41,520 bases of DNA from XYA12-FULL-58-9 sp001798605. GTDB taxonomy: Bacteria > Myxococcota > XYA12-FULL-58-9. Below are positions 16,868 to 25,953 of this stretch, piece by piece; the stretch's first letter is position 1; each line of letters opens with the position of its first letter. Location of the stretch: assembly GCA_036736205.1 (NCBI GenBank), contig DAINMX010000029.1:1-41520 (forward strand), written 5' to 3'. The translations under genes were made by a program, and so were the position numbers. The notes under the pieces were generated by a model. That model was not told where the DNA came from. It did not search any database and worked only from the letters and a program-made list of their open reading frames with translations.

Positions 16868-17457
16868 TGCAACTCCTCCTCAACCAACTCGTTGAGCCGC
16901 AATAGGGCGCGGTGCATTCTCATCTTGAGAACCGGGCCAGGCACACGAAACACACGGCTCAGTTCCTTGTAGGACATCCCTTCCACCCGGCGCAGGAGTA
17001 TCAGCGATCGGTCCTTCTCAGAGAGCTTGCTCAAAATGGTGTTGGCCCAAGCAACGTCTCGGCTGTTCTCCAGATGCTCCTGGGGAGTTCGGGCTGATTG
17101 TTGCCAAAGGGCCGAAGGATGTTCTGTCGGTTCGTAAGGCCGCTCGCGGCGCGCCGCCAGGCGCAGATGGTTCCGCGAAATATTGAGCGCGATGCGATAC
17201 AACCACGGTCGAAAGAATCGCGGATCCTTCAATCGGTCAAAGGATACGAACGCCTGCAGAAATGTATCCTGGGTTAACTCCACCGCCTCTTCCCGCCTTC
17301 CCACCAATCGCACGATAAAATTGAACAGGCGCGATTGGTAGCACTTAAACAACTCGGCGAGCGCCTTCTCATCTCTTTCTCCCACGGCACGCTGAACCAG
17401 CACGCCCTCGAGCTCGTTGGCCCCGAGGTTCGCGTTGTGTCGCTCTAGGGCCCGCAT
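16864..17457 (-). CDS. ECF-type RNA polymerase sigma factor
   Basis: The protein directs RNA polymerase to a dedicated promoter set. Region 2 is visible as ALAELFKCYQSRLFNFIVRLVG and AVELTQDTFLQAF. Region 4 is visible as LSEKDRSLILLRRVEGMSYKEL and LKMRMHRALLRL. From the ATG at 17457 the product is 197 residues. AAGGGAG lies about 10 nt upstream of this ATG. Another ATG at 17466 is too close to that sequence, and a longer TTG-initiated frame to 17496 is possible. The stop overlaps the FecR-like start. The 158-bp gap upstream probably holds its promoter, but I could not identify a convincing ECF-type box. The most obvious regulon candidates are the surface proteins upstream. Confidence 0.88.
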   Translation of the reverse strand: MRALERHNANLGANELEGVLVQRAVGERDEKALAELFKCYQSRLFNFIVRLVGRREEAVELTQDTFLQAFVSFDRLKDPRFFRPWLYRIALNISRNHLRLAARRERPYEPTEHPSALWQQSARTPQEHLENSRDVAWANTILSKLSEKDRSLILLRRVEGMSYKELSRVFRVPGPVLKMRMHRALLRLNELVEEELQ

Positions 17458-17615
17458 TCGCACCATCTCCCTTTCATATGTAACGACGTCGCCCAAAGGT
17501 CACAAACAAAATGCTCACCCTTGCGGCGTCATGCTTCCATTTGTGTGATTGCAGGAACCTACACGCACAGCCCGAATGGGATCTTCCTGTATGTTTGCCG
17601 AAAAACGGTGTAATC

Positions 17616-19328
17616 TCAACGCACTTCGTAAGCGCCGATATCCGGTGCAAATCCCAGGAAAGAATCCCCCACAACCCGGCCAGCATCAATGCAGGGACTC
17701 GGGGGGTCGAGACTCGGGTGAAAGTCGTCCTGGAATGGAGCCGTCAGCAATGGGTCAGCAAGAAGATTGTCGGCACCAAGGACACAGGGCGAACAGTCTC
17801 CGGCGTTTGCAAAGAAAACGTTGTGAGTGGGAGCCACCGAAAACGCCGCCGAGGGTGCCGCTAAGGCATTGGATCCGGTCATGGCGAAAACGTTGTTGTG
17901 CACCCTGGACTCCTCGACATTGGCGTCGAGTTCAAGCGCGCCACTCGTTTGCCCCCAGAAGGTGTTGTTCATCACGGATAGACCGTCGCCACCCAGAACC
18001 TCGATCGCCACCGCATTGCGGGCAAAGCGATTGAATTTGATGACAGCATTCTGTGCGGAGACGATCCGAATCGCAGGTGCGCCACTTTGATCGTGCAGGA
18101 AACTGCCGACGACAAATGTATCTTCTCCCGCGATGTCGATGCCTGCCACCGACGAATCTTGGATCTCCACATTGGGGCCGATTGTGCTCTCCGCAGCCTC
18201 CACCACAATTGCCCGTGCGCACGCGACGAAACGCGAACGAATCACTGTTCCGCGATTTCCAGAAATCCTCACCGCCACAACAGGGAAATTTTCAAAGGTG
18301 AGATTCGCGATGCCATTGCCGTCGGATGCAAGAGAAAATCCGCCTTCGCCTGGGTCGAGCAATTGACCATCGAGAACAGAACGTGCCTCTCCTCTTAGGA
18401 ACACGCCATAGGAGTTGTTGATGGTCAAAGGCACCCCTGTCTGAATCACTGTGTCCCCTTCCACACATATTTCCACGTGTTGGCCGGCGGCATTTGCTTG
18501 CCCAACAGCGGTGGCGAGATCCGACCAGGTGCCCACGGTGTAATCTGCACCGTCGCATGCCTGGACCAATTGAATCTCTTTGCTGTCACTCAGCGATTGA
18601 TGAGATTGTTGAACACTCGCGGTGATCACGATGAGCCCGTCACCGGCATTGTCGGGCGCAGTAAACAGCACAGAGTATCGGCCATCACCTAGATCCACCA
18701 CGGCAGTGAAGCTGCCACCGTCTGGGGAGGTGAAGGAGACAGTCTCGCCGGCGACGCCAAGCCCTGCCGCATCTTGCAGCCGTACCATCAGACCAGTCTG
18801 GTCGATACCATTGGCGGTGAGCACGTCTTTGTCGGCCCCGACAATGCGAAGCGTCAGGACCTCCGTGTTGCCGCCAGAGTCGCCCTCGTCATCACCCCCG
18901 CCATCACCATCGTGGTCACCGCTCTGGCCACCCGACCCACCGTCGGCGGTCGCCGACAATACCGAAAATGCACCATGGAGGTGGGTTGACCGGCCACCGG
19001 GGCACACAACCACCAAATCGTAGCGTCCTGCGGGCGTTGTGGCGGGAACGATGGCTGACAGCTGTTTCTCGTTGATCCAACGCACCTCCTCGAGGGGGAT
19101 ACCGTTTAGGCGAGCTTCGAATCTCGGCGCGAGCTGCGACGTCTCGACGTCGTATGCTGGATCGGGCACGATTTGAAAACCATGGCCTCGAATATCGACG
19201 GGCACGTCTTCTCCCACAGGCCCGCTACCAGGAAAGACTTCTGCGATTCCCAGACTGTCGCCGTCTGCGAATCGGCACCCAGCGACCATGACGAGCGCGC
19301 ACAGTGTCCCTGTTTTAGTGAGCATCAT
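17616..19328 (-). CDS. Lipoprotein with IPT/TIG, Ig-like and parallel beta-helix domains
   Basis: The 570-residue protein begins with a lipoprotein signal (lipobox VAGC, Cys18). A domain like IPT/TIG follows (about 25-120, VFPGSGPVGEDVPVDIRGHGF). Then come an Asp/Gly-rich linker (about 128-152), a bacterial Ig-like domain (about 155-250, invasin type, GVAGETVSFTSPDGGSF) and a right-handed parallel beta-helix (about 290-550). The helix shows repeated short turns of the V(I/V)xxN(R/T)F type and a C-terminal PDIGAYE motif common in such proteins. It probably sits on the cell surface. The ATG at 19328 overlaps the upstream gene's stop (ATGA); a second ATG follows immediately, at better spacing from GGAGG. 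Substrate or ligand is unknown. Confidence 0.8.
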   Translation of the reverse strand: MMLTKTGTLCALVMVAGCRFADGDSLGIAEVFPGSGPVGEDVPVDIRGHGFQIVPDPAYDVETSQLAPRFEARLNGIPLEEVRWINEKQLSAIVPATTPAGRYDLVVVCPGGRSTHLHGAFSVLSATADGGSGGQSGDHDGDGGGDDEGDSGGNTEVLTLRIVGADKDVLTANGIDQTGLMVRLQDAAGLGVAGETVSFTSPDGGSFTAVVDLGDGRYSVLFTAPDNAGDGLIVITASVQQSHQSLSDSKEIQLVQACDGADYTVGTWSDLATAVGQANAAGQHVEICVEGDTVIQTGVPLTINNSYGVFLRGEARSVLDGQLLDPGEGGFSLASDGNGIANLTFENFPVVAVRISGNRGTVIRSRFVACARAIVVEAAESTIGPNVEIQDSSVAGIDIAGEDTFVVGSFLHDQSGAPAIRIVSAQNAVIKFNRFARNAVAIEVLGGDGLSVMNNTFWGQTSGALELDANVEESRVHNNVFAMTGSNALAAPSAAFSVAPTHNVFFANAGDCSPCVLGADNLLADPLLTAPFQDDFHPSLDPPSPCIDAGRVVGDSFLGFAPDIGAYEVR

Positions 19329-21334
19329 CCTCCACCAGGTTGAAAATCATAACCGAGAAATCCACCCACCGCACGCGGGCGATTGTCCCAGGCCCCACTG
19401 GCCGTCACTGCATCCAACGCTCTGAGCTGCAGCTCGATCTGTCCGGGGCCGAGTCGACGTGCAACTGTCATCGAGAGTTGAAACAGCCAATCAATACCAA
19501 GTTGTTCTGCACTGGATGTCGTGATCGGCCCCTGGTCCGAACCGTTGATCGAAGCCTGAGTGAACAAGACCCCAGAGCCCAACGCCAAACTTACCTCCCA
19601 ATCTGGATTTGGATACCAAGCGTGTTTTGCCCCTAGTGAAACGGGGAACAGCCACACCGATCGTTCAACAGGGGTGGACTGTGCCACACCGATCCAGGAT
19701 ATTTGTTCGTCGCGACGCGTCCAGCCAGCCCAAAACTCTGCCATAAGAGCCCATTGCTCCCAACTTCCCGAAAGCGCGTAGGACAAAGAGATTCCCCCGG
19801 CCAATGATTGGAGCCGACCGAAATCAGTCAGAGCCCCAATGAAAGGGGCGAGGTGCCACCCACGCCCAATTCCTTCGTGCCGAAACTGAAGATGATCCGT
19901 TGTGTGGGATGTCGGGATCCGCGCAATCAGATCCACTCGTTCTGACACTCGCGGGTCCATTGGACTCCATGTGGTGACGCAGTGTTGGACTTGGTTGCTT
20001 TCTGAAATCGACAACGTCCCTGCGTCGACCTCCAGAATGAGTCGGTCAGCGATCGCCGAATTGCCGTGCCGATCAACAACCTCAACGACAATGACAACTT
20101 GGTGTTCGTTTGAACGGACAACCTGGTGTTCGTTCGAACGCTCGCGGGAGAGAACGACGTGTTCCGGCGGTCCACTCGTCAACAATACTTCAGTCGCGTT
20201 GCTCAACAGTCCACCGGGCTCGATGCGAACCGCGAATCCGGCAGGGTTCTCCGATGGAATTTCCTGCGGCGCCCGGGCCAACAGACGATAACGTCCGTCC
20301 CCCGCATCTTCGAGGAATTGCTCCGGCACGAGCGCAAGTCCATCGCTCGCGGTTCTCAACAACTGCAGGCGCACACCTTCAACCCCCAGGTGCCAGATGT
20401 CCACAACCTCTACGCCGAACTCGCCGAACGTGCCTACCTCCCATGTCTCATCGTCACGACTCAGCGTGACCTTATGGGGTACACCACGAATCAGATTAAT
20501 GGTGAGATTCGCCGATGCCACCTGTCCTTCATGGTCGACGGTGGCCACAATCTCCAGGGAATCCTTTCCCGACTGCGCCGCGGCCTTGGCCAAGTCCCGC
20601 GGCACCTCGACGCGGTATGTATCCGGGCCGAGTTTGACGGACCTCAACGTTCTGTCGTCAAAAGCTCTCACGTCCAATTGAGGTCCCAACGCCGATTGAA
20701 GCCTTGGCACTGGAGGAGTCACGTCGGTGTAGACGAAGACAAACAGTGCCGTACTGTCGCTTTGCTGCTCTCCGATGGTCATAGACAATGGGATCATCCA
20801 CGCCCGCAAAGCATTCTTCAAATCAAATGCGCGGGTCTCTGTTTGCACGAAATCTCGGGATGGCACCCTCTGCTCAATCACTGCAAATTGCGCCCCTGGT
20901 GGTACGGGCACCGACAAAACTGCATCACCTCCCGCGGGGATGATTGTCTCCGTCACGACCTCCGCACCAAACATAATTTTCACATCAGCCGCCGGTTGGC
21001 CATGAACTCGAAATCGTGCTCGGCGGAATGCGCGCAAAGTTGTGAATGTCGCACTGCGCGTCTTGGTGTTAACGACTGCCGCCGCCACTTGGCGCGGTTG
21101 GAGGTCATCGGGCAAACTCCACGAGGCCTCGAAGGCATCGGTGGATGTCCGGCGCAGCGGGGTGACCTTGCCGAGCTCCACCTGAAGCTGAAGATCTTCT
21201 ATCGCCACATCTCCCGCCTCAATGACCAGTCGCGCTGACTCACCATCGTCGACAATCAACGAAGTAGGCTCAACATGCAGCGCAATGCCCGCGTAGGTGC
21301 AAACCACCAAGGATGCTACGGCGACTGTAAACAT
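19325..21334 (-). CDS. Secreted protein with Ig-like domains and a C-terminal barrel-like region
   Basis: The product of about 669 residues has an N-terminal signal peptide (FTVAVASLVVCTYAGIALH). Several beta-sandwich-like stretches follow, including two that resemble Ig/invasin domains (EVGTFGEFGVEVVDIWHLGVEGV and VVEVVDRHGNSAIADRLILEVDAG). The last ~190 residues, from about 480, have alternating hydrophobic strands and aromatic residues, as in an outer-membrane beta-barrel. The C-terminus is QPGGG rather than an aromatic residue, so barrel assembly is uncertain. I start at the ATG 21334 rather than a TTG one codon earlier. A CCTGC/GCAGG hairpin at 21343-21355 overlaps the likely ribosome binding site. 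It is coupled to the beta-helix lipoprotein gene by a 4-bp overlap. I recognise no named family. Confidence 0.72.
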   Translation of the reverse strand: MFTVAVASLVVCTYAGIALHVEPTSLIVDDGESARLVIEAGDVAIEDLQLQVELGKVTPLRRTSTDAFEASWSLPDDLQPRQVAAAVVNTKTRSATFTTLRAFRRARFRVHGQPAADVKIMFGAEVVTETIIPAGGDAVLSVPVPPGAQFAVIEQRVPSRDFVQTETRAFDLKNALRAWMIPLSMTIGEQQSDSTALFVFVYTDVTPPVPRLQSALGPQLDVRAFDDRTLRSVKLGPDTYRVEVPRDLAKAAAQSGKDSLEIVATVDHEGQVASANLTINLIRGVPHKVTLSRDDETWEVGTFGEFGVEVVDIWHLGVEGVRLQLLRTASDGLALVPEQFLEDAGDGRYRLLARAPQEIPSENPAGFAVRIEPGGLLSNATEVLLTSGPPEHVVLSRERSNEHQVVRSNEHQVVIVVEVVDRHGNSAIADRLILEVDAGTLSISESNQVQHCVTTWSPMDPRVSERVDLIARIPTSHTTDHLQFRHEGIGRGWHLAPFIGALTDFGRLQSLAGGISLSYALSGSWEQWALMAEFWAGWTRRDEQISWIGVAQSTPVERSVWLFPVSLGAKHAWYPNPDWEVSLALGSGVLFTQASINGSDQGPITTSSAEQLGIDWLFQLSMTVARRLGPGQIELQLRALDAVTASGAWDNRPRAVGGFLGYDFQPGGG
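20094..20141. repeat. In-frame 24-bp tandem duplication inside the barrel-like gene
   Basis: Two consecutive 24-bp units (20094-20117 and 20118-20141) differ at about three bases and encode the eight-residue sequence RSNEHQVV twice on the minus strand. The duplication keeps the frame and lies at the start of an Ig-like domain. Confidence 0.85.
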
Positions 21335-21370
21335 CAAAGGGTCCTGCCTCGCAGGGGAACTGATAAACGC

Positions 21371-21400
21371 ACGTCTATGGTTGTTACGTCTAAGGTTGTT
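21371..21400. repeat. Two 15-bp tandem repeats between divergent surface-protein genes
   Basis: ACGTCTATGGTTGTT and ACGTCTAAGGTTGTT follow one another directly, with a single mismatch. They lie in the 187-bp region between the minus-strand barrel-like gene and the plus-strand 1039-aa lipoprotein gene, where regulatory sites for both would be expected. Role unknown. Confidence 0.7.
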
Positions 21401-21521
21401 AATGTAGAGCCGCTAGCTCGACAGTGCACATATTTCTTTCTTCGTCCGTTACCTTTCTGGGCGGTCTTACACTCAACCAGGAGACAAAACACAACTCACC
21501 AGATCTTCAAGGAGTTCGAGG

Positions 21522-24500
21522 ATGATACAGCAAATGAGCCTTCCCTCAGCGAGAGCATCTCTCGCAGTCCCTAGCTGGTGTTTCTACGCTGCGCGATTCT
21601 CGTTTCTGCTTTTGCTGGGTACCGGTTGCACCGAAAAAGATGAGACAGCGCCTCCACCACCCAATTTGAATCCGGTGACAACCCCAACGAGCTTGCCCGT
21701 CCAGACTCTGACAGGGTCTGCAGAATACGGTGCGACGGTGCGAATCACTGGCGGTCTGGAGAACGTCGAGGTCATCGCCGATCCATTCACGGCGGAGTTT
21801 CGCGCCGATGTGGGCCTGACGACCACCATTCCCGTCGGCGGGCTGCAAGCAACAACCAGTCTCACACTCACTGCAGTAGATAGTGCCGGCAATGTCAGTG
21901 ACGCCTTGACGGTGGAGGTCGCCTACGAGGAGCCCCACCCGGAAGGTTTGATTCTGGAGCTTTCCAAGGATCAAATCACCGCGGACGAAGGGGAGATCCT
22001 GGCGACCGTGCGCACCACCAACGACGAGATCACCGATCTTTCTGGTTTCGACGTCGTTTTGACAATCAGCGGCGTGCCCGGCCTCGATGCCTCTGCTGCT
22101 ACGCAGACGGTCCAGACCAACACCAGCGGCGTAGCTCGAACCACCTTTTCCGGACTCACGGCTGTCGCAGACAATGCGGTGGTTACAGCCACATCAGGAG
22201 AGCTTTCTGACGATCGCACCTTTGAGATCATCGCCGGACGCGCGACCACTTTCACGCAATTGGAGATGAGCGGCAGTGCCACAGACGGGACCGTCGAGGC
22301 AGGGGAAGATGTCACCTACGACTATGCGACCGCAGACGCATTCGGAAACATCGCCGAAGGACAGATCCTGGTCACCGTCAATCATCCCGGTGCAGTCGTG
22401 ATGGACGATGGCATTTCGGGCAGCGGCAACATCCTTGGAATGACCAAAGTCGGCAGCTACACCATCAATGCTCGCATTGCCGGTTCGGGCACCACCGACG
22501 GCTTGGACCTAGATGTGGCAGCGGCCTCGGGGTCACGCTCTGTCGACTTGACCTTGAGTCTCACCCGCATGGCGGTCAACAACACGACCTTGGCTCTCAC
22601 CGTCGTCCGAGACATCTACGGCAATGTATTGTGGTCGCCAGCACCAACATTCACGATCGTTCCCCAAAATCCGATCAACAATGGCGAATGGACACAAGAC
22701 GGCAACGAGTTCACCATCACGCGGTCGGGTGTCTACATTGTCACCGCCACGTTCAATGACGGCGCCAACCCGTCGGCAAGTGATTTCGAGTATATTCTGG
22801 TAGAGGACATCCCCGACCTCGAGCCTCCCAGTGTAGCCATCACCCGCATCAATGGCTTCGCCGTTTGTCCCGCAACGGGTTTGACAACCGACCAAGCCGA
22901 CCTGTCTGACTGCGCCACTCGCACTCTGCCGGCTTTGATCTTGCGTCGCAATACTTTCGCCGTCCTCGAGCTGACCGCGAGGGACAACCTGAGCCTCACC
23001 CAACTCGCCTACAAAGCCTTTGGCTCGGGGGTCTCCAGTGAAGACTTCATTTTCATCGGCGACGGTCAATACACCGCTGAGACCGATCTCGTGATCACCT
23101 TCAGCCTCAACGTCAATCCCGATTGGCTCGGCGACGTAACCGTCGTCGGCCAGGCGATTGACGCGGCGGCAAACATGGCCAACTCTGCTCCTGCCTACAT
23201 CCGGGTTCGCCTCGACCTCGACTCTTCTGCAGAGCGGAATATCGACGTCCTCGCCAGCGGTGACTATCTCGCGGGGATCCGCGATGTAGCAGTCGCACCC
23301 GACGGCAGTGTTTTCGGCGTGAACCTCAGCAACAGCATCCCCCTCGTTTACCAGGTCGATGACGCCAACGGCACCATCACGACCTCGATTGATCTCTATC
23401 CCTATCGTGCCAGCACCATCGCATTTGATGGCACCGGCAACCTCTACTTGGGCATCGACGAGTACATACCCTCGAGAAACGGCGTTGACGAGATTTGGTC
23501 TGGACTGCCCGGAACCACACCGGCCCTGTTCTTGCCCGACCAAGGCAACGGCTTCGACCCTGAAGGAATGGCAACCCTCGGGGCCATTCCAGGCCGCGGC
23601 GGTTGGGAAATACCTCAAATTCTTGAGGACAACAGTTGTCTGAGCATCCAAATAGGCGCGGTCGATAATCCAACGGGTACTCGTGCAGACACCTACGTGC
23701 TTCAGTTGTCCTCGAACTGCGGTGCCAACAACAACTGTGGTGGAGGCGGAGCTCTTGCCGGCCTCACCCGTAATGCCTGCATTGCTCGTGCGGGTTCAGT
23801 TGCGCAGCAGGCCCTGGAAGTTGCTTCCCACTTCAATACAGTCCGGGCCACCACCGGCATGAGCGCATTCACGGGCAACAACTGTTTTGCGACCAACAAC
23901 GCCTGCGTGTTTCTCGTTGCCGATGAGATTGGTCGCAGCCCCGCCCCAACCAACCAACTTCCAGTGGCCATCCGCTCGTCAGATGGAAACTGGGGCACAA
24001 ACGACGTCGACCTTGGCGAGGACGCTGGTGTTCTTTTTGTCGTCGACAGAAACAATGACGAGGTCCTGGAGGTCCAAACGCCGCCCAGTGTTGGGATGGG
24101 AGTTCTGCACACCTACGGTGTGCCCAACGTCGATGGAAATCTCGTCAATGTCGCCGCGGCCCTGCGTATGACGGGTGCCGAAGCGACAGCAGACGACACC
24201 AGGGCACAACGAATGTTCCTGTTTGTCACCGACGACGCCAACAACAACTGGGACGGCGTTCTGCACGGCTATGACAGTGGTCGGGATCGCTGGTGGACCG
24301 TAAAACGCGACAACTGCAACAACTCGGGCTGTCTGGACCAGCCCTACGGAATCGTCTACGTGCCGGGTGACGTCGCCGGTGGTGGTGACTGTTTGATTGC
24401 GACAACACGCGCAAACAACGCGCAAAGCGAAGAACTGCTCGCCTATACCGATATAGACAACCAAGTCGGCGCGTCACTCGAAGGCGGAGTCCCCATGGTG

Positions 24501-24641
24501 ACCGGCTTTAGCCGATTACGGGGCCTTGCGTTGGACAACACCGCTGCAGACCCGGCAAATTGGTCACTGGTGGCTGTGGATTCCGATTTTCAAGCGGTCG
24601 TCAGAATTGGACGGACAGCAGCAATCGACGACTGCTTCTAA
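21522..24641 (+). CDS. Large lipoprotein with Ig-like domains and a C-terminal propeller-like region
   Basis: The 1039-residue protein begins with a long signal segment and a lipobox (LGTGC, Cys36), then a Pro-rich linker. Several Ig/invasin-like domains fill residues from about 55 to 560; phrases such as GTVEAGEDVTYDYATADAFGN and DIYGNVLWSPAPTF are typical. From about 580 onward the sequence resembles an NHL/YVTN-type propeller (GIRDVAVAPDGSVFGV, IAFDGTGNLYLGIDEY, GVLFVVDRNNDEVLEV). It has cysteine pairs that may form disulfides (CGANNNCGGGG, CFATNNAC, CNNSGC). AAGGAG precedes the ATG at 21522 by 8 bp. It is the first of three plus-strand surface genes and diverges from the barrel/beta-helix pair. 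Function unknown; a surface or adhesion role is inferred. Confidence 0.78.
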   Translation: MIQQMSLPSARASLAVPSWCFYAARFSFLLLLGTGCTEKDETAPPPPNLNPVTTPTSLPVQTLTGSAEYGATVRITGGLENVEVIADPFTAEFRADVGLTTTIPVGGLQATTSLTLTAVDSAGNVSDALTVEVAYEEPHPEGLILELSKDQITADEGEILATVRTTNDEITDLSGFDVVLTISGVPGLDASAATQTVQTNTSGVARTTFSGLTAVADNAVVTATSGELSDDRTFEIIAGRATTFTQLEMSGSATDGTVEAGEDVTYDYATADAFGNIAEGQILVTVNHPGAVVMDDGISGSGNILGMTKVGSYTINARIAGSGTTDGLDLDVAAASGSRSVDLTLSLTRMAVNNTTLALTVVRDIYGNVLWSPAPTFTIVPQNPINNGEWTQDGNEFTITRSGVYIVTATFNDGANPSASDFEYILVEDIPDLEPPSVAITRINGFAVCPATGLTTDQADLSDCATRTLPALILRRNTFAVLELTARDNLSLTQLAYKAFGSGVSSEDFIFIGDGQYTAETDLVITFSLNVNPDWLGDVTVVGQAIDAAANMANSAPAYIRVRLDLDSSAERNIDVLASGDYLAGIRDVAVAPDGSVFGVNLSNSIPLVYQVDDANGTITTSIDLYPYRASTIAFDGTGNLYLGIDEYIPSRNGVDEIWSGLPGTTPALFLPDQGNGFDPEGMATLGAIPGRGGWEIPQILEDNSCLSIQIGAVDNPTGTRADTYVLQLSSNCGANNNCGGGGALAGLTRNACIARAGSVAQQALEVASHFNTVRATTGMSAFTGNNCFATNNACVFLVADEIGRSPAPTNQLPVAIRSSDGNWGTNDVDLGEDAGVLFVVDRNNDEVLEVQTPPSVGMGVLHTYGVPNVDGNLVNVAAALRMTGAEATADDTRAQRMFLFVTDDANNNWDGVLHGYDSGRDRWWTVKRDNCNNSGCLDQPYGIVYVPGDVAGGGDCLIATTRANNAQSEELLAYTDIDNQVGASLEGGVPMVTGFSRLRGLALDNTAADPANWSLVAVDSDFQAVVRIGRTAAIDDCF

Positions 24642-24652
24642 AGGGGGATTCC

Positions 24653-25867
24653 ATGTCGACTCTCACTTTGGCTTTGGTGAGCTGCGCGGCTCTGGGCTCT
24701 GGGACCTTCGCGGTTGCGAGCGATCAAGCAGCCCGGACAATTGTCGACCACGGCACTTCGGTCGCTTGCCATGCCTTGGTACCGAGCGAGACTTTCGTCG
24801 TTCAAGGACCGGCAAAGATTGAAATTGAGTTGCGTGTGGACTTGACCAAAAGGCCCAGTCGTCCCAAACCCGTCAAGCTCACTGCCACCCTCGACGGCAA
24901 TAAGAAGGTTCATCGCCTCAGGCCCAAGCGTGGCAAAGACATCACCTATGAACCGGCCTCGCTGCTGATGCCGAGCCGTCCACTTGGCAGGATCCACGTG
25001 ATGGTGGAGCCGGGTGAACACCGTTTGCAGTTGGAGCTTGGAGCCAAGCGCTCAGGGTGTGTGGTGTTAGCAGGACTGACTTTGGCCCCCAAGGCAACGC
25101 TGGATCCGCCTGCGCCCACAACACCCGAACTGCCTGCGCCCACAACACCCGAACCAACATCGGAGGCGCAGAAGATCGAGCTCACAGACATACGGTCCTC
25201 GTCGGCAATGGAGGAGATACGGGCTACCACCGTTGGCGAGACGTCGGTTTCGACCGTGCATGTTGCGGTTGATGGGCCGGGGGTAACAAGAACCGATTCT
25301 CGAGACATCTTGCGGCTCGGACCGAAAATTGGCGGCGTCCTGCCGCGCGGAGACCTCCAGGCAGGATTCTTTGTCGGACTGTTGATTGATTTGCCACTGT
25401 CGACATTGGGCGTACCGAGTGATCTCCAACTCGCAAGCATCGGGCTGGATTTGAGCGCCTACGTCGAAGCCGGGTGGAGCCCAATGAAGCAGCAAGGCGA
25501 GGTATTGATTCCAGGTCGCGGCCAAACCGAGCTGATTCAGAATTCTCAAGTCTTTCCTCTGGAGCTCGGAGCACGCCTTCGACTGGACGTGGGAGCTTTG
25601 CTCATGCCCTATGCGGCAGTCGGGTTGGCGGCAGACATTTCGCAGACCGAGATCCAAGCGTTCAGCAATCCACCCATGCAGCATACTGATGTCGCACTGG
25701 GGGTGTCATTTGCACTGGGAGCCTATCTGCCCTTGGGGCCGGGCGGTGTCATTGCAGAAATTCGTTACCGCGAGGTGGGTATCGACCTCGGAGAATTTGA
25801 CGACGTTGCCGAACCGACACTGGCGGCGGCTGCACTTCACCTTGGTTACGTATTTGTTCTCGAGTGA
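24653..25867 (+). CDS. Secreted protein with Pro/Thr linker and outer-membrane barrel-like C-terminus
   Basis: The 404-residue protein has a signal peptide (cleavage likely after AVA near residue 22). A beta-rich N-terminal domain (about 30-150) contains Lys/Arg-rich segments. A linker with two copies of PAPTTPE (24-bp tandem repeat, 25109-25156) and a C-terminal region of about 170 residues with barrel-like strands follow (LRLGPKIGGVLPRGDLQAGFFVGLLIDLP, AALHLGYVFVLE). The ATG at 24653, preceded by AAAGGGGG, gives a clean signal peptide; a longer in-frame reading upstream overlaps the previous gene and is unlikely. The gene follows the 1039-aa lipoprotein after 11 bp, so they are probably co-transcribed. 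I recognise no named family. Confidence 0.75.
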   Translation: MSTLTLALVSCAALGSGTFAVASDQAARTIVDHGTSVACHALVPSETFVVQGPAKIEIELRVDLTKRPSRPKPVKLTATLDGNKKVHRLRPKRGKDITYEPASLLMPSRPLGRIHVMVEPGEHRLQLELGAKRSGCVVLAGLTLAPKATLDPPAPTTPELPAPTTPEPTSEAQKIELTDIRSSSAMEEIRATTVGETSVSTVHVAVDGPGVTRTDSRDILRLGPKIGGVLPRGDLQAGFFVGLLIDLPLSTLGVPSDLQLASIGLDLSAYVEAGWSPMKQQGEVLIPGRGQTELIQNSQVFPLELGARLRLDVGALLMPYAAVGLAADISQTEIQAFSNPPMQHTDVALGVSFALGAYLPLGPGGVIAEIRYREVGIDLGEFDDVAEPTLAAAALHLGYVFVLE

Positions 25868-25895
25868 ACGGGCACCTGCAGGGGCCGTCTCGAGA

Positions 25896-25927
25896 GGCGT
25901 AGAATTAAACAGGCGTAAAACTAAACA
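25896..25927. repeat. Two 16-bp tandem repeats upstream of the 851-aa lipoprotein gene
   Basis: GGCGTAGAATTAAACA and GGCGTAAAACTAAACA are adjacent, with two mismatches, and a third partial GGC follows. They end 26 bp before the start codon at 25954. The first unit contains TAGAAT, a possible -10 element, but no matching -35 is visible. Confidence 0.65.
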
Positions 25928-25953
25928 GGCATTCAAAAGTTCGGGAGGACACG

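Noticed and set aside
20126..21238. 370-codon plus-strand ORF opposite the barrel-like gene
   Set aside because: Its translation is Arg/His/Cys-rich without motifs, while the minus-strand frame has a signal peptide, Ig-like domains and operon overlap.
22533..23651. 372-codon minus-strand ORF within the 1039-aa lipoprotein gene
   Set aside because: Mirror of a GC-rich coding frame; the plus-strand frame has the signal, ribosome binding site and domain patterns.
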